From positions 1 through 36,296 of the forward strand of contig LRSR01012998.1 of NCBI GenBank assembly GCA_001579985.1: 36,296 nucleotides of DNA, in the 5' to 3' direction. This document shows, in pieces, positions 10,188-21,800 of this stretch (the first letter of the stretch is position 1; every line of letters starts with the position of its first letter). The stretch is from Hypsibius dujardini. Lineage: Eukaryota > Tardigrada > Eutardigrada > Parachela > Hypsibiidae. The notes under the pieces are model-generated. The model saw only the letters and a list, made by a program, of their open reading frames with translations, ran no database searches and had not been told where the DNA came from. A program made the position numbers and the translations under genes.

Positions 10188-12946
10188 ATGACTAAAAAAT
10201 TTAGTTCTTCGGCTCCATTGCTCAGTTTTCATTTTTCATCACACGACTTTGCCCCTCCACTTTGTCGAATCGGGCCGCAATACTTTTCAGCGCAGCAAAC
10301 AAATACGAGAACGAGGCAACTGCTATCAGTACTGCGACAATGGGACCGCTGCCTGCTGAAGTTTCGGGTTGGTGCTAGAAAGAAAATTTATGACAATAAA
10401 ATTATCTTACCGTGGAGCGTGGATGACGAGAATAATTTCCACATTTTAGAAGCTTACACGGAATCTTATGGACAATTTTCGGAAGATGGCGGTAACTCTG
10501 AGACGTCGCAATCGGAGAGTGGGCCTTCTCATCAAGGTGAGCGGTTGTTTGTGTGTGTGTGGCCACCTTTGGTAGATTGATTGATGCATTGAACACAAAC
10601 AATTTGAGTGCGATTGGATTACCCGCATAGAGTGAGTGAGTGATTGATTGATGGATTGGTTCAGTAGGGTGAGCGCACGACAGTTTGGTTCGCTGCTTGC
10701 ATAGATTTATTGATTGACGGCTTAGATTTTGAGCGCCCAAATTATGATTCTCTGTAAGTTAACTAGTTCGTGATCGATTGAGGGATTTTTTGCGTATTCG
10801 TTGTTTGATGTCGCACATTGTCAGACACCATCACGAAATACTATCGATATGTGCAATGCTAACACTAACAAGTGAGCCATGGAGATTAACACTATATACA
10901 CTGTAACACTAAATATAATATATTTTATTGGTTTATAGAATAACTTAAATAGTGTATATTTATTAAACAGTTATAAAAGTAAAAAACTAAATAATATGCG
11001 AAAGGCGTCTATATCTTAAGTTTAATTCGTTTAGTTTTTAAGTTTGACCAGTTCAGTAAATTTAAAGGTGTCTTCCCGTAGGTTTAGATTGGCCGGAGAC
11101 CATGAAGCTGTCGTGGGATGCAGATCATGACGAGTGCGACCGCGACGGTAAAGACTTTCAACAGCTACGCAACGTCAAGATCTGCTTACAGACATGGATC
11201 AAGGACCATGGCGGCACTCAAAACCCACGAATCTGGGACCACCTGGAGAAGGTGACAGCCGACGGTAAAGTGCGGAAGCGAGTGATCTGCCCCGGACAGC
11301 CGACCACGCCGGTGAAGGAGGGCATGTTCATTTCCTGGCAGTACACCGGGTTTGTGGAGCCGAATTTCGCGAAAGTCATCGATGCCACAAGGTTCAGCGG
11401 ACGCCGGGAAGTTTTTCGGTACCGAGGTCCCACATTCCCAGGGATCCCAACAGGTGGCGCCTTTCGTTCCGCAATTTCTAATTCTACTGTTTTCTTTCGT
11501 GGTTTTGTAGAGTGGATCACGTCGGGGAGAATGAGATGATCCAACGCGGTCTGCGGCTGGGCGTGGCTACCATGAATCTCGGAGAGACGGCCCATTTCCG
11601 AATTCATCCCGACTACGCTTTTGGTGTGTTCTAAACCACCGTACCCTATAGTACACACATGGCCACAATACTGGGTGTTTGGCTCAAACTCGGGCCACCT
11701 AATTTTGTTTGCGCCCAGCTAAAGAGTGGTTCGAACTCTGCCACCCAGTAATCTGGTCACGTGTGTGGTAGAGTAGATTGAAGCTGACAACGTCCGAATT
11801 CACTTGACTGTTTTGTGTGATTTAGGTGGGCGTGGTGTGCCGCCGCGCATTCCACCCAACGCCTTCCTACACTATCTGATTGAGCTTCGTGAGGAAATCG
11901 TGGACGACCGCAGAGCCTCGAACACATTTCTCCGGCAGCAGGTGGACATCCTCGATCACCTCGGCTTGGAGACGTGCCTGAAAGCCGCCCACGAGTTCCG
12001 TGAGCGGGGCATCATCCAGTTCCAGCTCCACAAGTTTGAATACGCCAGGGAAAATTTCACCGATGTACGTCCAGTAACTTATTGAACTTTGGATCAATTT
12101 TACAGTTTTTAATTTAAATTAAACATCAACACGTCTCCAGGTGTCTGGTTTTTAAATTAATCAAAAAGTCATGTAATTTGAAATAAAATACCGATTTTAA
12201 TTAACTATTTTTAGTTAATCTGAACAATATTATTTCTGTCCTCGGCTTAGGGCATCCGGGCTGTTGAGGTGTGCGAACAGCTGCTGGATAGCGAAACTGA
12301 GGAAGAAACGCAAGCGGAGGTCAAGGATATTGGCCGTCTGTTAAAGCAGAACGCCGCTGTGACCAACGCGAAGCTGGACAACTGGAAGATTGTGGCGTCC
12401 CTGACGGCTCCCCTGGTCGCAGATGATGCCAATAACTTCAAGGTTAGAGCTTGCTTCTAACTTGAATAGCAAACAAAAACTCTTAACATTAACAACTGGC
12501 TTGGTTAGGCTTTGTACTATCTGGCCTTGGCTCACTTCCATCTGAACAACCACGAGGAGGGATTTCCGTTAGCGGCTCGCGGAATCAAACTCCGTCCTGG
12601 CTGCGCGGAGTTCGCCGAGCTGTACGCCAAGTTGGAGAAGAAAATTGCCCGCGAGAAGGAGCAGGAGTCGTTGCTCTACCGCCGCATGTTCCCGTTAGCC
12701 CAGCCGGCGGCTGTGAAAGTGGACCGCTGGGCATTGGTCGGCAACGACGTCCGGAAGCACGTCGCGGAGGAGATTGCCAAATTCAAAACCAACTCCAGCT
12801 TGATGGAGGCCCCGCTGGACTTTTCGATGTTCATCGACAAGCTGAACCTCTCCTACCTGGAGAAAAGGGCCAAGGAGTCGGGATTGATTGTTTCGGTGAA
12901 GGCCGGCAAGAAGCGCAACACCGTCCGCCTCAGTCGGATTGCCTGA
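10188..12946 (+). CDS. FKBP6: FKBP6/Shutdown-like FKBP-TPR co-chaperone
   Basis: FKBP6 and fly Shutdown are HSP90 co-chaperones needed for germline piRNA loading. Exons: 10188-10536, 11082-11418, 11511-11623, 11826-12064, 12251-12442, 12509-12946; 555 aa. The FKBP domain spans about residues 190-290: QYTG, then HPDYAFG and RIPPNAFLHYLIEL. The active-site Trp (RGW in FKBP12) is Leu here (QRGL), so isomerase activity is doubtful, as in FKBP6. TPR-like helices follow (about 290-460), then a basic EKE helix and RRMFPLAQP, matching HRMFAP at the end of human FKBP6. About 80 further residues continue past the usual FKBP6 end. The exon 2 donor is uncertain: GTACCG at 11419 fits the phase with the first acceptor AG, while GTGGCG at 11454 would need a second AG. 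The N-terminal 116 residues are low-similarity and the start is provisional. FKBP4/5-type is the alternative. Confidence 0.78.
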
Positions 12947-13281
12947 AAGTGCCTGTACAGTTCTAGTTCAGCGCGTTCTGTGAAGTCTAGACAGTTCTCA
13001 ATCTTTTTTTTATTTGTATCAGCTTTTCTGTTCTTATGTTGATGGAGTTCTTTTTTGTTGGTCGGGCAACAAGGCCTGTCTACCACGAGCCAATGCTGTC
13101 GTGGGCGGCTTTCTGGCAGCTGTTTGACTTCAAGGTTAGCGCTTGCTAAGTTGTTAAATTGCGTGTCAATTCAGTGCCTCTGTGACTTCTCGACAAATTC
13201 AACAAAGTTCCTTTTGTCCTTTTTAGTATTCGTGCCTATGGGTAGAGGTGAGCTGCCTAGAGGATTGCTTGAATCCAGAGT

Positions 13282-13287
13282 AATAAA
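13282..13287 (+). terminator. Polyadenylation signal of the FKBP6-like gene
   Basis: AATAAA lies 336 bases past the stop codon at 12946, the first canonical signal downstream on the plus strand. Assignment is by position only. Confidence 0.45.
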
Positions 13288-13753
13288 GTGACCCCTGATA
13301 TCAGGGTGAAGATGACCGATCGCTCGTATAACTAGCAGGATTTTGCATGCACTAACTTTTCTAGCTTAAAAATAGAGGCCTATTAATTCTGGAAAGTTAA
13401 AAAGTCACCTTTGGTTAGCCAGTTGTGCAGGGATATATTTAAGATTGGATGTCCGAGAAGTACATACTACGTGGAGTTACAATCAGCCTCTGAATTCTGA
13501 AAATCATTTGAACGGCAGAGGGAAACCTCGCGTCTGCTCTGACGGACAGTATTTATCGTGCAGGCCTTGCAGGGCTTAGGAAATGCGAATCAGGTCGTTA
13601 TATGTCCCTTTTTTCGGTCCAAGAAACCACACAAAGCACTGGGTGGTGTGCATATCGGCTAGCACTGTTACTAGTATGTGGCAGATTGCGAGCTCAGCTC
13701 CAAAGAAGCTTTTCAACCGAAAGAAAGTGCACAGGCTGACTCTTTCAGTTTAA

Positions 13754-14324
13754 CCCTCTGAGTGCCGGTCAGCTTACACTGGCTTAATTCTTCCTTCAAA
13801 CTCCATTTGCTCATCGAGCATTTGCACTTTTTTGATACGGTTTTTTGCTTTGATCCTCTAACAAAACCGTGAAATATAAAGTAAAAACAACTTTTGAAAA
13901 AACTTTCGGAAGTGGTGAGAACTCATCAAGCCAAACTTGGCTTAAACTTAAATGGCATGCATACTAACTTGCGGTGCGTGCTGAAAAAAAATTCCGGGCT
14001 TCGAAATTAAAAATGGTCCTAGCCAACGACCATACCGACGAAATCCAGTTGAAAATGAAATAAACAAGCAATCGAGAACGGAATGAAAAAATTGAACTCA
14101 CTAGGAAGATGTTTTGATTCCCTATTGGCAAAATGTCAGCTGTTGTCAGGTTGTTGTGTGGAGGCGCAACAGCGCCGTCTGGCGGTACGGCACTAACCGA
14201 GCAGGGAAAGTGCCAAATGAACCCTTGTCATGTTAACCATTCAAGTTAGGTACTTTCCCTATTTAAGCCAACTTTGGCTGACCCAGCACTACCCGTATAC
14301 CTAAAACACCCGGCAACCAGAGGG
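13754..14324. mobile_element. piggyBac-like miniature inverted-repeat element (non-autonomous)
   Basis: The 571-bp element is flanked on both sides by TTAA (13750-13753 and 14325-14328), the exact target duplicated by piggyBac transposases. Its ends are inverted: the left begins CCCTCTGAGTGCCGG and the right, reverse-complemented, begins CCCTCTGGTTGCCGG, 13 of 15 bases alike, starting CCCT as piggyBac termini do. Further inward, GGCTTAA/TTAAGCC motifs near both ends add subterminal symmetry. No transposase frame is present, so it must have moved with an enzyme made elsewhere. The near-intact ends suggest a fairly recent insertion. Confidence 0.8.
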
Positions 14325-14499
14325 TTAAGCAAAGATGTTGTGTGTAATTCAGAAGCTAATTGTGGTCTAACGCGGTCAAGGGTCAAAGTCCAAATTTTCT
14401 ACAGAATTGTCGACACTTGACCAAGGGCCAACCAAGGTGCTTACGTGTAGAAATGTTCTAGGGGTTGTCTCCCGAGGACCAATATAGGAGAAGGGTCAT

Positions 14500-14519
14500 A
14501 TTTTGCCCAAGGGCAAAAT
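14500..14519. repeat. Short perfect palindrome
   Basis: ATTTTGCCC and GGGCAAAAT are separated by AA. It is capable of a 9-bp hairpin on either strand and lies in a gene-free gap next to CAGA-rich repeats. No assigned role. Confidence 0.6.
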
Positions 14520-15038
14520 AAATGTCAAGTCTGATTGTAAGGTCGGACCTTTCGGCCTTCTCGCCAGAACTGTTCAGAGAGACAGACACACAAACAGGCA
14601 GACAGACATGTCGGCAGAACACAAAATCATAGACTGACTGGCAGACTGACAGACAGACAGTCGAATGCACAAGTGACAGGCAGACAAACCGGCCACGCCG
14701 ATGGCTCAATTCGCCCTTGGTGCGAATAATAATAATAATATTATATTTACCGTTTATGTGTTATGATATATTTACTTAATATATGACTAGCTTTTCCTAC
14801 TAGTTTTTCTTAGTCACTATACAGCGAGATTAATGTCATGCTTTCACGAAGCAATGTGTGCGCACCCCAGAGTCTATTTCTGGCTCAAATATCTCTCCTC
14901 GATAGCTCCACAAGCTAAGGCTCTTGCATTTCCATGACTACGGTTGTGGTTTTGGAGGTTGCTTTAGCTTCCTAAAAGACGGCACAACTCTCGAGTAAAA
15001 GCTGTGACCCCTAACCAGGGTGACCCGAAGTGTGTGTG

Positions 15039-17499
15039 ATGGCATCCGCCATGCAGTCATCGCAGTCCAGTACCACCACCGTTACCGTGCAGAAGGCCAC
15101 GTCCAGCGTCAAACCGTCCTCCTCCGACAAGCTCAGACCGCGAACCCTCTCCACCCTCCGCGCCACCGTCACAGCGGTTAAGAACAACAGCAAAAAGCCC
15201 GTCGACACCTCGTCTACCGATAAGGACTGGGAGCTGTTGTACCGCAAACCCACCAGCACCGGCCACCATGTCAGGGAGAGCCCGGCGGAACGGCAGGAGA
15301 AGCACGCGCTGGTGCGAAACGTCCTCGACTCCGCGCCCCAGACACCGATCAATATCGACGCGGCACGCTTGAAAAATGTCCTGTTGGAGCTGAATGTGCA
15401 CTTTCGGGTCGCGGCACTGCTGCCGGTACTGCTGGATTGCACAATGCCGGAGCAGGAGCTGGAGTTTCTGGGGGAGGATGTGAACCGGACGTTGGCGTTG
15501 ATCCGGCTGCAGACCGAGCTGGCGGTCAACATACTGAACAATGCGGATCCTTTGGCCAACATGTCCAGCAGCACTTTGCTGAGCGCGGATCACAGTCTGG
15601 ACACGGTGGATAGTAGTGTGAACGGCAGTTCGATATCGGTGGCGGAGGAGCAGGAGTCGCGGGAGGAACGCTTGAAGCGTCGGTTGAGTTTGGCTGCGAC
15701 GAGTACGTTGTTTTCGTTCAAGGAGACATTTTTCGCGCTCTGCGTGGCGTTTCGGAATACATGCGATTATGATTTGCTCGTTAAGGCGGAGAAGGTCTTC
15801 AGTGGGCAGTTGGCGAAGGTCACAATACTTCCGGTTATTCGGGATCTCTGCCGTAAGTCTTGGTTGTCGTTGATGCCTTGGAACACTGTGCACCTTTGTC
15901 TGACTCCAAGCACCGGCCATTGCCCCGAGTAGTCTGATATCGAATGTCTTTCTATATGCATGTCTGTCTATATGCATGTATATACAGGTTGGATTTTTAG
16001 TGGGCCTGTCTGCCTGTCTGCCTGTTTGTCTGTCTGCCTGTCTGCTTGCTTGCCTGAATGCTTGTCCGTCTGTCTACCTGTTCACGGTACCTGTCTGTTT
16101 GTATACGTATCTGCCTATTTGTTAGTCTGTTTGTGTGTCGGTCTTCCTGTCTGCATTTTTGTTGTAAGTTGTAACTGGGTTAATTTGTAGTGTGTAATGT
16201 TTATTTAGTCTGGCCTATTCCAGTTTCTTAACTCAAGCCAATATTAAAAACAGCGTGACCTGAGTTTTTCAGAACTGACGGCAGACATGATGCATATCCT
16301 CCTCAATGCGATTGAGACCACGCCTTTTGAGTCGTGCGAAGTCCAGAAAGTGATCGCCCAAATGACCGAGCGCAATGTGGCTGCCGAGGGTAAGATGAAA
16401 AACCTCTGGGACGACTTCAAAAAGAATCTGGATGAAAACCGCGAGGAACACGAACGACTGTCAAAAACGATAGAGAAAAATCAGGCAATCATCACCAGCC
16501 GCCTCAGGGAACTGCATGAGGTTCGGTTGAAAGCACAGACGAGAATACACCGGCAAGCGGAAGACGATAACGGGCCGCATAGGCATAAGATGGTCAAGAT
16601 GATCACGGATACAGTTGAGACGCAGAAACTGGTGGACGAGCGAAATAAGCAAGTTCGTTGTATGTCCAGTCGTAATTTGGGCGTGGTCCTACTAACTGAA
16701 TTATCTGTTTTTGGAGTGATTTGTTGAAATGCTATGACAATTTGAAAACAATAGTGCTAGTAATGAGCCCGTTTTTTATTACAGTATTTAAGACATGAGA
16801 AGGACTACCTTAAGCAGATACGGGATGCCAAAGTCACTCAACGGAATTTGGAAATTTCCGTATTAGAACGATGCGTAGGGCTAAAGGTGCTTCTTAATTC
16901 ATCCTCTTCTTGCAGTTGTCTGTGTCTGCCTATGTATCTGTGTCTGTTTTTATGTATGTGTATATGTCTGTGTCTATGATTGTGTCTGGGTCTGTGTCTG
17001 TCGTTGTTTATGTCTGTGTACCTATATATGTCCGTCTGCGTATCTATGTGCCTTTGTGTGTGTCTGTGCATCTGCATACGCATCTGTTCGTGTCTCTCTG
17101 CTTCACATTCAGCTGCTTCTTACGGTCTACGACTGTTTTATCGGTTTCTAGAGTGAGATTATGGCCTTGCAAGACCGCGGGGAAGTACTGCGGGAACACC
17201 TTCGAAAAAATATGGTGGAAGAGAAGCAGCTGGAAGAGGAGATGAACATCATGTTGCAAGATCGCCGCGAACGCGATGAGCGACGGCGGATCGCGGAGGC
17301 GGAAGCCCTACGCCGCAACCAGGCCGCGACCATCATTCAGAAATGGTTCCGAGGATATATAGTCCGTAAAAGGTTGAAGAAGAAAAAGAAGAAGGGAAAA
17401 AAGAAGGGAAAGGGCAAGAGTAAGGATGGGAAGAAGGATAAAGCAGCGAGCGGTGGCGCGAAAAAAGCCAAGCCGGCCTCGGCTAAAAAGAAGAAATAA
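15039..17499 (+). CDS. DRC10: Dynein regulatory complex protein 10 (DRC10/IQCD)
   Basis: Component of the nexin-dynein regulatory complex linking axonemal doublets in motile cilia and flagella. Exons: 15039-15852, 16273-16652, 16785-16886, 17152-17499; 547 aa (human IQCD 449). A low-complexity Ser/Thr N-terminus is followed by a helical domain (INIDAARLKNVLLELN, ELEFLGEDVNRTL), long coiled coils through exons 2-4, an IQ calmodulin-binding motif at about residues 489-510 (AATIIQKWFRGYIVRKRL) and a Lys/Gly-rich tail ending in four lysines. IQ plus a KKKKKKGKKKGKGK-type tail is exactly the human IQCD C-terminus; IQCG (DRC9) is the nearest alternative. The intron 2 donor is GTTCGT, which is weak. 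Introns 1 and 3 contain TCTG-type simple repeats. AATAAA signals lie at 17660 and 17704. Confidence 0.87.
16004..16160. repeat. TCTG-type array, DRC10 intron 1
   Basis: Degenerate GTCTGCCTGTCTG array. It is preceded at 15985-16009 by ACAGGTTGGATTTTTAGTGG followed by GCCTG, a sequence that recurs at 25521 before the KAP3 intron 8 array. Confidence 0.8.
16917..17095. repeat. TGTCTGTG-type array, DRC10 intron 3
   Basis: Degenerate TGTGTCTG/TATGTCTG repeats fill most of the intron between the last two DRC10 exons. Confidence 0.75.
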
Positions 17500-17659
17500 T
17501 AATCTTAATTTAGTGGTACATAACGGAAAGATAATTATTTTGCGAACGATTACTGTACATTGTCTGAGATATAATCTCTCTGGTATTGAAATTATTGGTA
17601 AAGTTTTGAACTCCGCGTTTACAGCTCAACACACACTCTGGGTCAACGACGTTCTCGTT

Positions 17660-17709
17660 AATAAAACCGAACGAAAAGCAGAACCGAATCTTGTCTTGCA
17701 TTTAATAAA
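17660..17709 (+). terminator. Polyadenylation signals of DRC10
   Basis: Two AATAAA hexamers (17660-17665, 17704-17709) lie 161 and 205 bases past the DRC10 stop. On the opposite strand 17701-17706 reads ATTAAA, which could serve DJ-1, so the two 3' ends probably abut. Confidence 0.5.
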
Positions 17710-17772
17710 GGCAGTCAATAGTTAAGACTGAGCTTACTAAATTCAGTGTCCAGCTGAACAACATCGGGGCTG

Positions 17773-19503
<1,731 letters not shown>

Positions 19504-19720
19504 GTCTACGATGGGGAGGAAACGCGTCGCAGAATTTTAAATGAAATGATAACTTTTGAGGAATAGGAGTTGTTTCACGTTGGATGAGCACAACTGATAG
19601 GGAAATTCCGTTTCCGAACTACTTCGTCTCGACATATGCGATCCCAATTCCATTTGTGTCTCTATAAGCCACTTTTTGGATTTGGAGTTAGGATTCCACG
19701 GAAACAGTGTAATCATGGGC

Positions 19721-19785
19721 AACCATGGGATTTTTCCGATGGGCATCTCGGTCAAATCCCATCGAAACGATGATTTCCCATGGTC
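19721..19785. repeat. Imperfect inverted repeat
   Basis: AACCATGGGATTTTTCCGATGGG (19721-19743, given in part by CCATGGGA and CGATGGG) is mirrored by CCCATCG and TCCCATGG at 19757-19785, with about a 14-base spacer. It may be a small palindromic element or an RNA hairpin; function unknown. Confidence 0.55.
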
Positions 19786-19900
19786 ATACTCATACTCGTA
19801 CTAGTACTTCTGTACCAGGTATGATGCATACTCTACCGCCAAGTACACACTTTCAAAGACTGGTGCTGCTACCACTCATTCCATAACGAGTTAAATTATG

Positions 19901-20050
19901 TTCCTTCAAGCCAGCTTTTTCGTTCCTTCAACTCAGCTTTTTCGTTCCTTCAAGCCAGCTTTTTTGTTCTTCAACCCAGCATTTTCGTTCCTTCAACCCA
20001 GCTTTTTTGTTCTTCAACCCAGCTTTTTCGTTCCTTCAACCCAGCTTTTT
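19901..20050. repeat. 22-bp minisatellite, seven copies
   Basis: Seven consecutive units of TTCCTTCAACCCAGCTTTTT(C/T)G, lengths 22, 22, 22, 21, 22, 21 and 20. Later copies alternate between TTCCTTC and TTCTTC starts, suggesting that a two-unit block was itself duplicated. It lies 366 bp upstream of COX14. Confidence 0.9.
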
Positions 20051-20415
20051 ATTTCAATTCAATCAAGGAATCAAGGAATCAATGAATCAAATTATGAATT
20101 TTTCTTACTAGTACTAGCACCCGAGGAAACAGCTGATCGACGCACACGACACATTTTTGCTTTCCTCTCTAACGTCATTCTTAAAATCCATGTTTTTCCG
20201 AAATTATTTTCGCACCCACATCAATCGTTCCTGCTCACTTTTTGCGACAAAAAATCGCGTAAAAATTGATTGTCAGCGGTTTACAAGGTCTAGACGGAGC
20301 TTGAGTGATTGAAAAAACGTGTGTGCTGCTGATGACACAACAGACCGACATTGCCGCTTCAGAATCAGGACGTCTGCTCCCGTTATCCCATTGAATTGAG
20401 CCAACCAGAGCGCAG

Positions 20416-20622
20416 ATGGCGCGTTTGCGGGCCCTCGATTATCTTCACCGTGCCGCCATCGTGTCCCTCGTCATTTTCACCGTATACAGTGGATCGATTT
20501 TCGCCACCTCGGGCTTTCACCTCGTTAACAAGAACATCAAATTACAGGAACCGGTTCCACCGATTCCATCCTCGAAACTTCCTGCCACCTCACCGGCGGC
20601 GGCCAGTGCCAAAAGTTTGTAA
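20416..20622 (+). CDS. COX14: COX14-like cytochrome c oxidase assembly factor
   Basis: A single exon of 68 codons. The N-terminal 45 residues fit the COX14 (C12orf62) pattern: a short hydrophilic head, DYLHRAA, one transmembrane helix (about residues 15-35, IVSLVIFTVYSGSIFATSGF) with the TVY-G motif, then a basic post-membrane stretch (HLVNKNIK). COX14 is a small inner-mitochondrial-membrane protein that couples COX1 synthesis to complex IV assembly. The tail is Pro/Ala/Ser-rich. The stop is only 29 bases before the IBA57 start. The last codons read AGTTTGTAAGG, which is also a donor-like sequence, so an alternative spliced 3' end is possible. Similarity is judged from a short, divergent family. 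Confidence 0.65.
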   Translation: MARLRALDYLHRAAIVSLVIFTVYSGSIFATSGFHLVNKNIKLQEPVPPIPSSKLPATSPAAASAKSL

Positions 20623-20651
20623 GGATCCCTCTGCATTGAAAAATCGCAACT

Positions 20652-21800
20652 ATGGCCATGGGGAAGGCTGTTTTCCAAATTGCGAGCATGATCAAAGCAG
20701 GACCCCTTACAACGGTGTCATTGACAAAACCACAACAATGGCTCCGCTCCGCTACCCCAGCATGCTCTCGCCGCTGGTTTGCATTGGATTCACGTGGGAA
20801 GTCGGACTCTGATTCGAAATCGAAAGACGAGGTTGTGCAGTGGAGGACTGCGAGGCTGGAAACGCGATCGGTGGTGCGGGTGTACGGGAAGGACGCCTCC
20901 GCCTTCTTGCAAGGCCTCATCACCAACGACATCCACCTGCTGGACGCTAGCGCGGACGGCGGACCTCGCAGCATCTATTCGCTGATGTTGAACCTGCAAG
21001 GCCGGGTGATGTTTGATTTGTTCATCTATACTGACGCTTCGCGGCGGGAGGAAGGGGGCTTCCTCGTGGACTGCGACGCCCTATTGGAGGAGAAGCTGGT
21101 GAAGCATTTGAAGGCGTTCAAACTGCGAAAAGACGTCTCCGTTGAATCGGCGTCCGCTGTCGGTGTGCGGGTCAACTTTCCGGAAAAGGCAGTCGGCTCG
21201 GTGATGGCGGGGAAAAGTTTGGAGGAGAAGATTTCAAGTCATCAATCAAGCGAAGGACTCAGTGACCACTTGAAAATTCCCGATCCGCGCCTCCCTTTAT
21301 TGGGCTACCGCTCCCTGTTCGGCTTGAAAGAATCCACGGAGGCTGGAAATTCTCCCGTGATGGATGAAACAGCGTATCGACGCTTCCGCTACCGAGTCGG
21401 TGTGCCGGAAGGGAGCTTGGAGCTGCCGCCGGGTGAATGTTTTCCCTTGGAGTCCAACGCGGACTACTTGGCCGGTGTGCACTTCCACAAGGGCTGTTAT
21501 CTGGGCCAGGAGTTGACTGCTCGGACGCATCACACCGGCGTGGTGCGGAAGCGGTTGATGCCGGTGGCGATTGAAGGGCTGACCGTGGGACAGACCATCC
21601 CTCGCGACGCGGTGGTCGCAGTCCGCGGCGGCACGAAGCCGGTGGGAAAGCTGCGTGCACATGTCGGGCCGGATGGGCTAGCGTTGCTGCGGATCGAGGA
21701 AGCGCTGGCCGCGGCGGACAACCTGGTGGTCAGTCATGAGGGGAAGAACCTGACAGTGCGAACGAAGCGACCGGAGTGGTGGCCGGACGCCGTTGCTTGA
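20652..21800 (+). CDS. IBA57: IBA57, mitochondrial iron-sulfur cluster assembly factor
   Basis: A single-exon, 382-residue protein (human 356). IBA57 works with ISCA1/ISCA2 in the mitochondrial matrix to build 4Fe-4S clusters for aconitase and lipoate synthase. The N-terminal about 45 residues are basic and hydroxylated with few acids, as in a mitochondrial presequence. The folate-binding GcvT-like fold is seen from VVRVYGKDASAFLQGLITND onward. The diagnostic motif KGCYLGQELTARTHH starts at Lys280 with its conserved Cys282, followed by GVVRKRLMPV. Absence of introns contrasts with all larger neighbours. A possible polyadenylation signal ATTAAA is at 21926. It starts 29 bases after the COX14 stop with no acceptor-like AG just before the ATG, suggesting a shared transcript. 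Confidence 0.95.
   Translation: MAMGKAVFQIASMIKAGPLTTVSLTKPQQWLRSATPACSRRWFALDSRGKSDSDSKSKDEVVQWRTARLETRSVVRVYGKDASAFLQGLITNDIHLLDASADGGPRSIYSLMLNLQGRVMFDLFIYTDASRREEGGFLVDCDALLEEKLVKHLKAFKLRKDVSVESASAVGVRVNFPEKAVGSVMAGKSLEEKISSHQSSEGLSDHLKIPDPRLPLLGYRSLFGLKESTEAGNSPVMDETAYRRFRYRVGVPEGSLELPPGECFPLESNADYLAGVHFHKGCYLGQELTARTHHTGVVRKRLMPVAIEGLTVGQTIPRDAVVAVRGGTKPVGKLRAHVGPDGLALLRIEEALAAADNLVVSHEGKNLTVRTKRPEWWPDAVA

Larger units (their letters stand above)
12947..15038. other. Intergenic region between the FKBP6-like gene and DRC10
   Basis: The left part is the FKBP6-like 3' UTR, with a polyadenylation signal AATAAA at 13282-13287. Then come unannotated sequence, a piggyBac-like miniature element (13754-14324), a short perfect palindrome (14500-14519), CAGA-rich simple sequence (about 14576-14690) and the presumed DRC10 promoter. 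No gene is supported; the open frame at 13055-13291 has no recognisable features. Confidence 0.55.
19504..20415. other. Divergent intergenic region between DJ-1 and COX14
   Basis: This contains both promoters, an imperfect inverted repeat (19721-19785) and a 22-bp minisatellite (19901-20050). Open frames across the minisatellite (Phe/Leu-rich) are by-products of the repeat. No further gene is recognised. Confidence 0.55.

Noticed and set aside
9871-10188. N-terminal extension of TSEN34 upstream of Met at 9870
   Set aside because: The frame stays open upstream to another Met at 10188, but that sequence is Cys/Phe/Arg-rich without family similarity and would run across the whole divergent gap to the FKBP6-like start.
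11454-11513. Alternative FKBP6-like intron 2 with donor at 11454
   Set aside because: The donor matches consensus better, but with the first acceptor AG it shifts into a frame that stops quickly; keeping the frame needs a second AG two bases on. The donor at 11419 fits phase and FKBP spacing, so it was preferred, though not excluded.
13055-13291. A 78-codon frame after the FKBP6-like gene
   Set aside because: It lies in the probable 3' UTR before the polyadenylation signal at 13282 and has no recognisable features.
15057-15977. A 306-codon open frame on the minus strand opposite DRC10 exon 1
   Set aside because: It is the antisense shadow of a GC-rich coding exon. The plus-strand frame splices in phase into a full DRC10 with an IQ motif, whereas the minus frame has Arg/Gln-rich composition without motifs.
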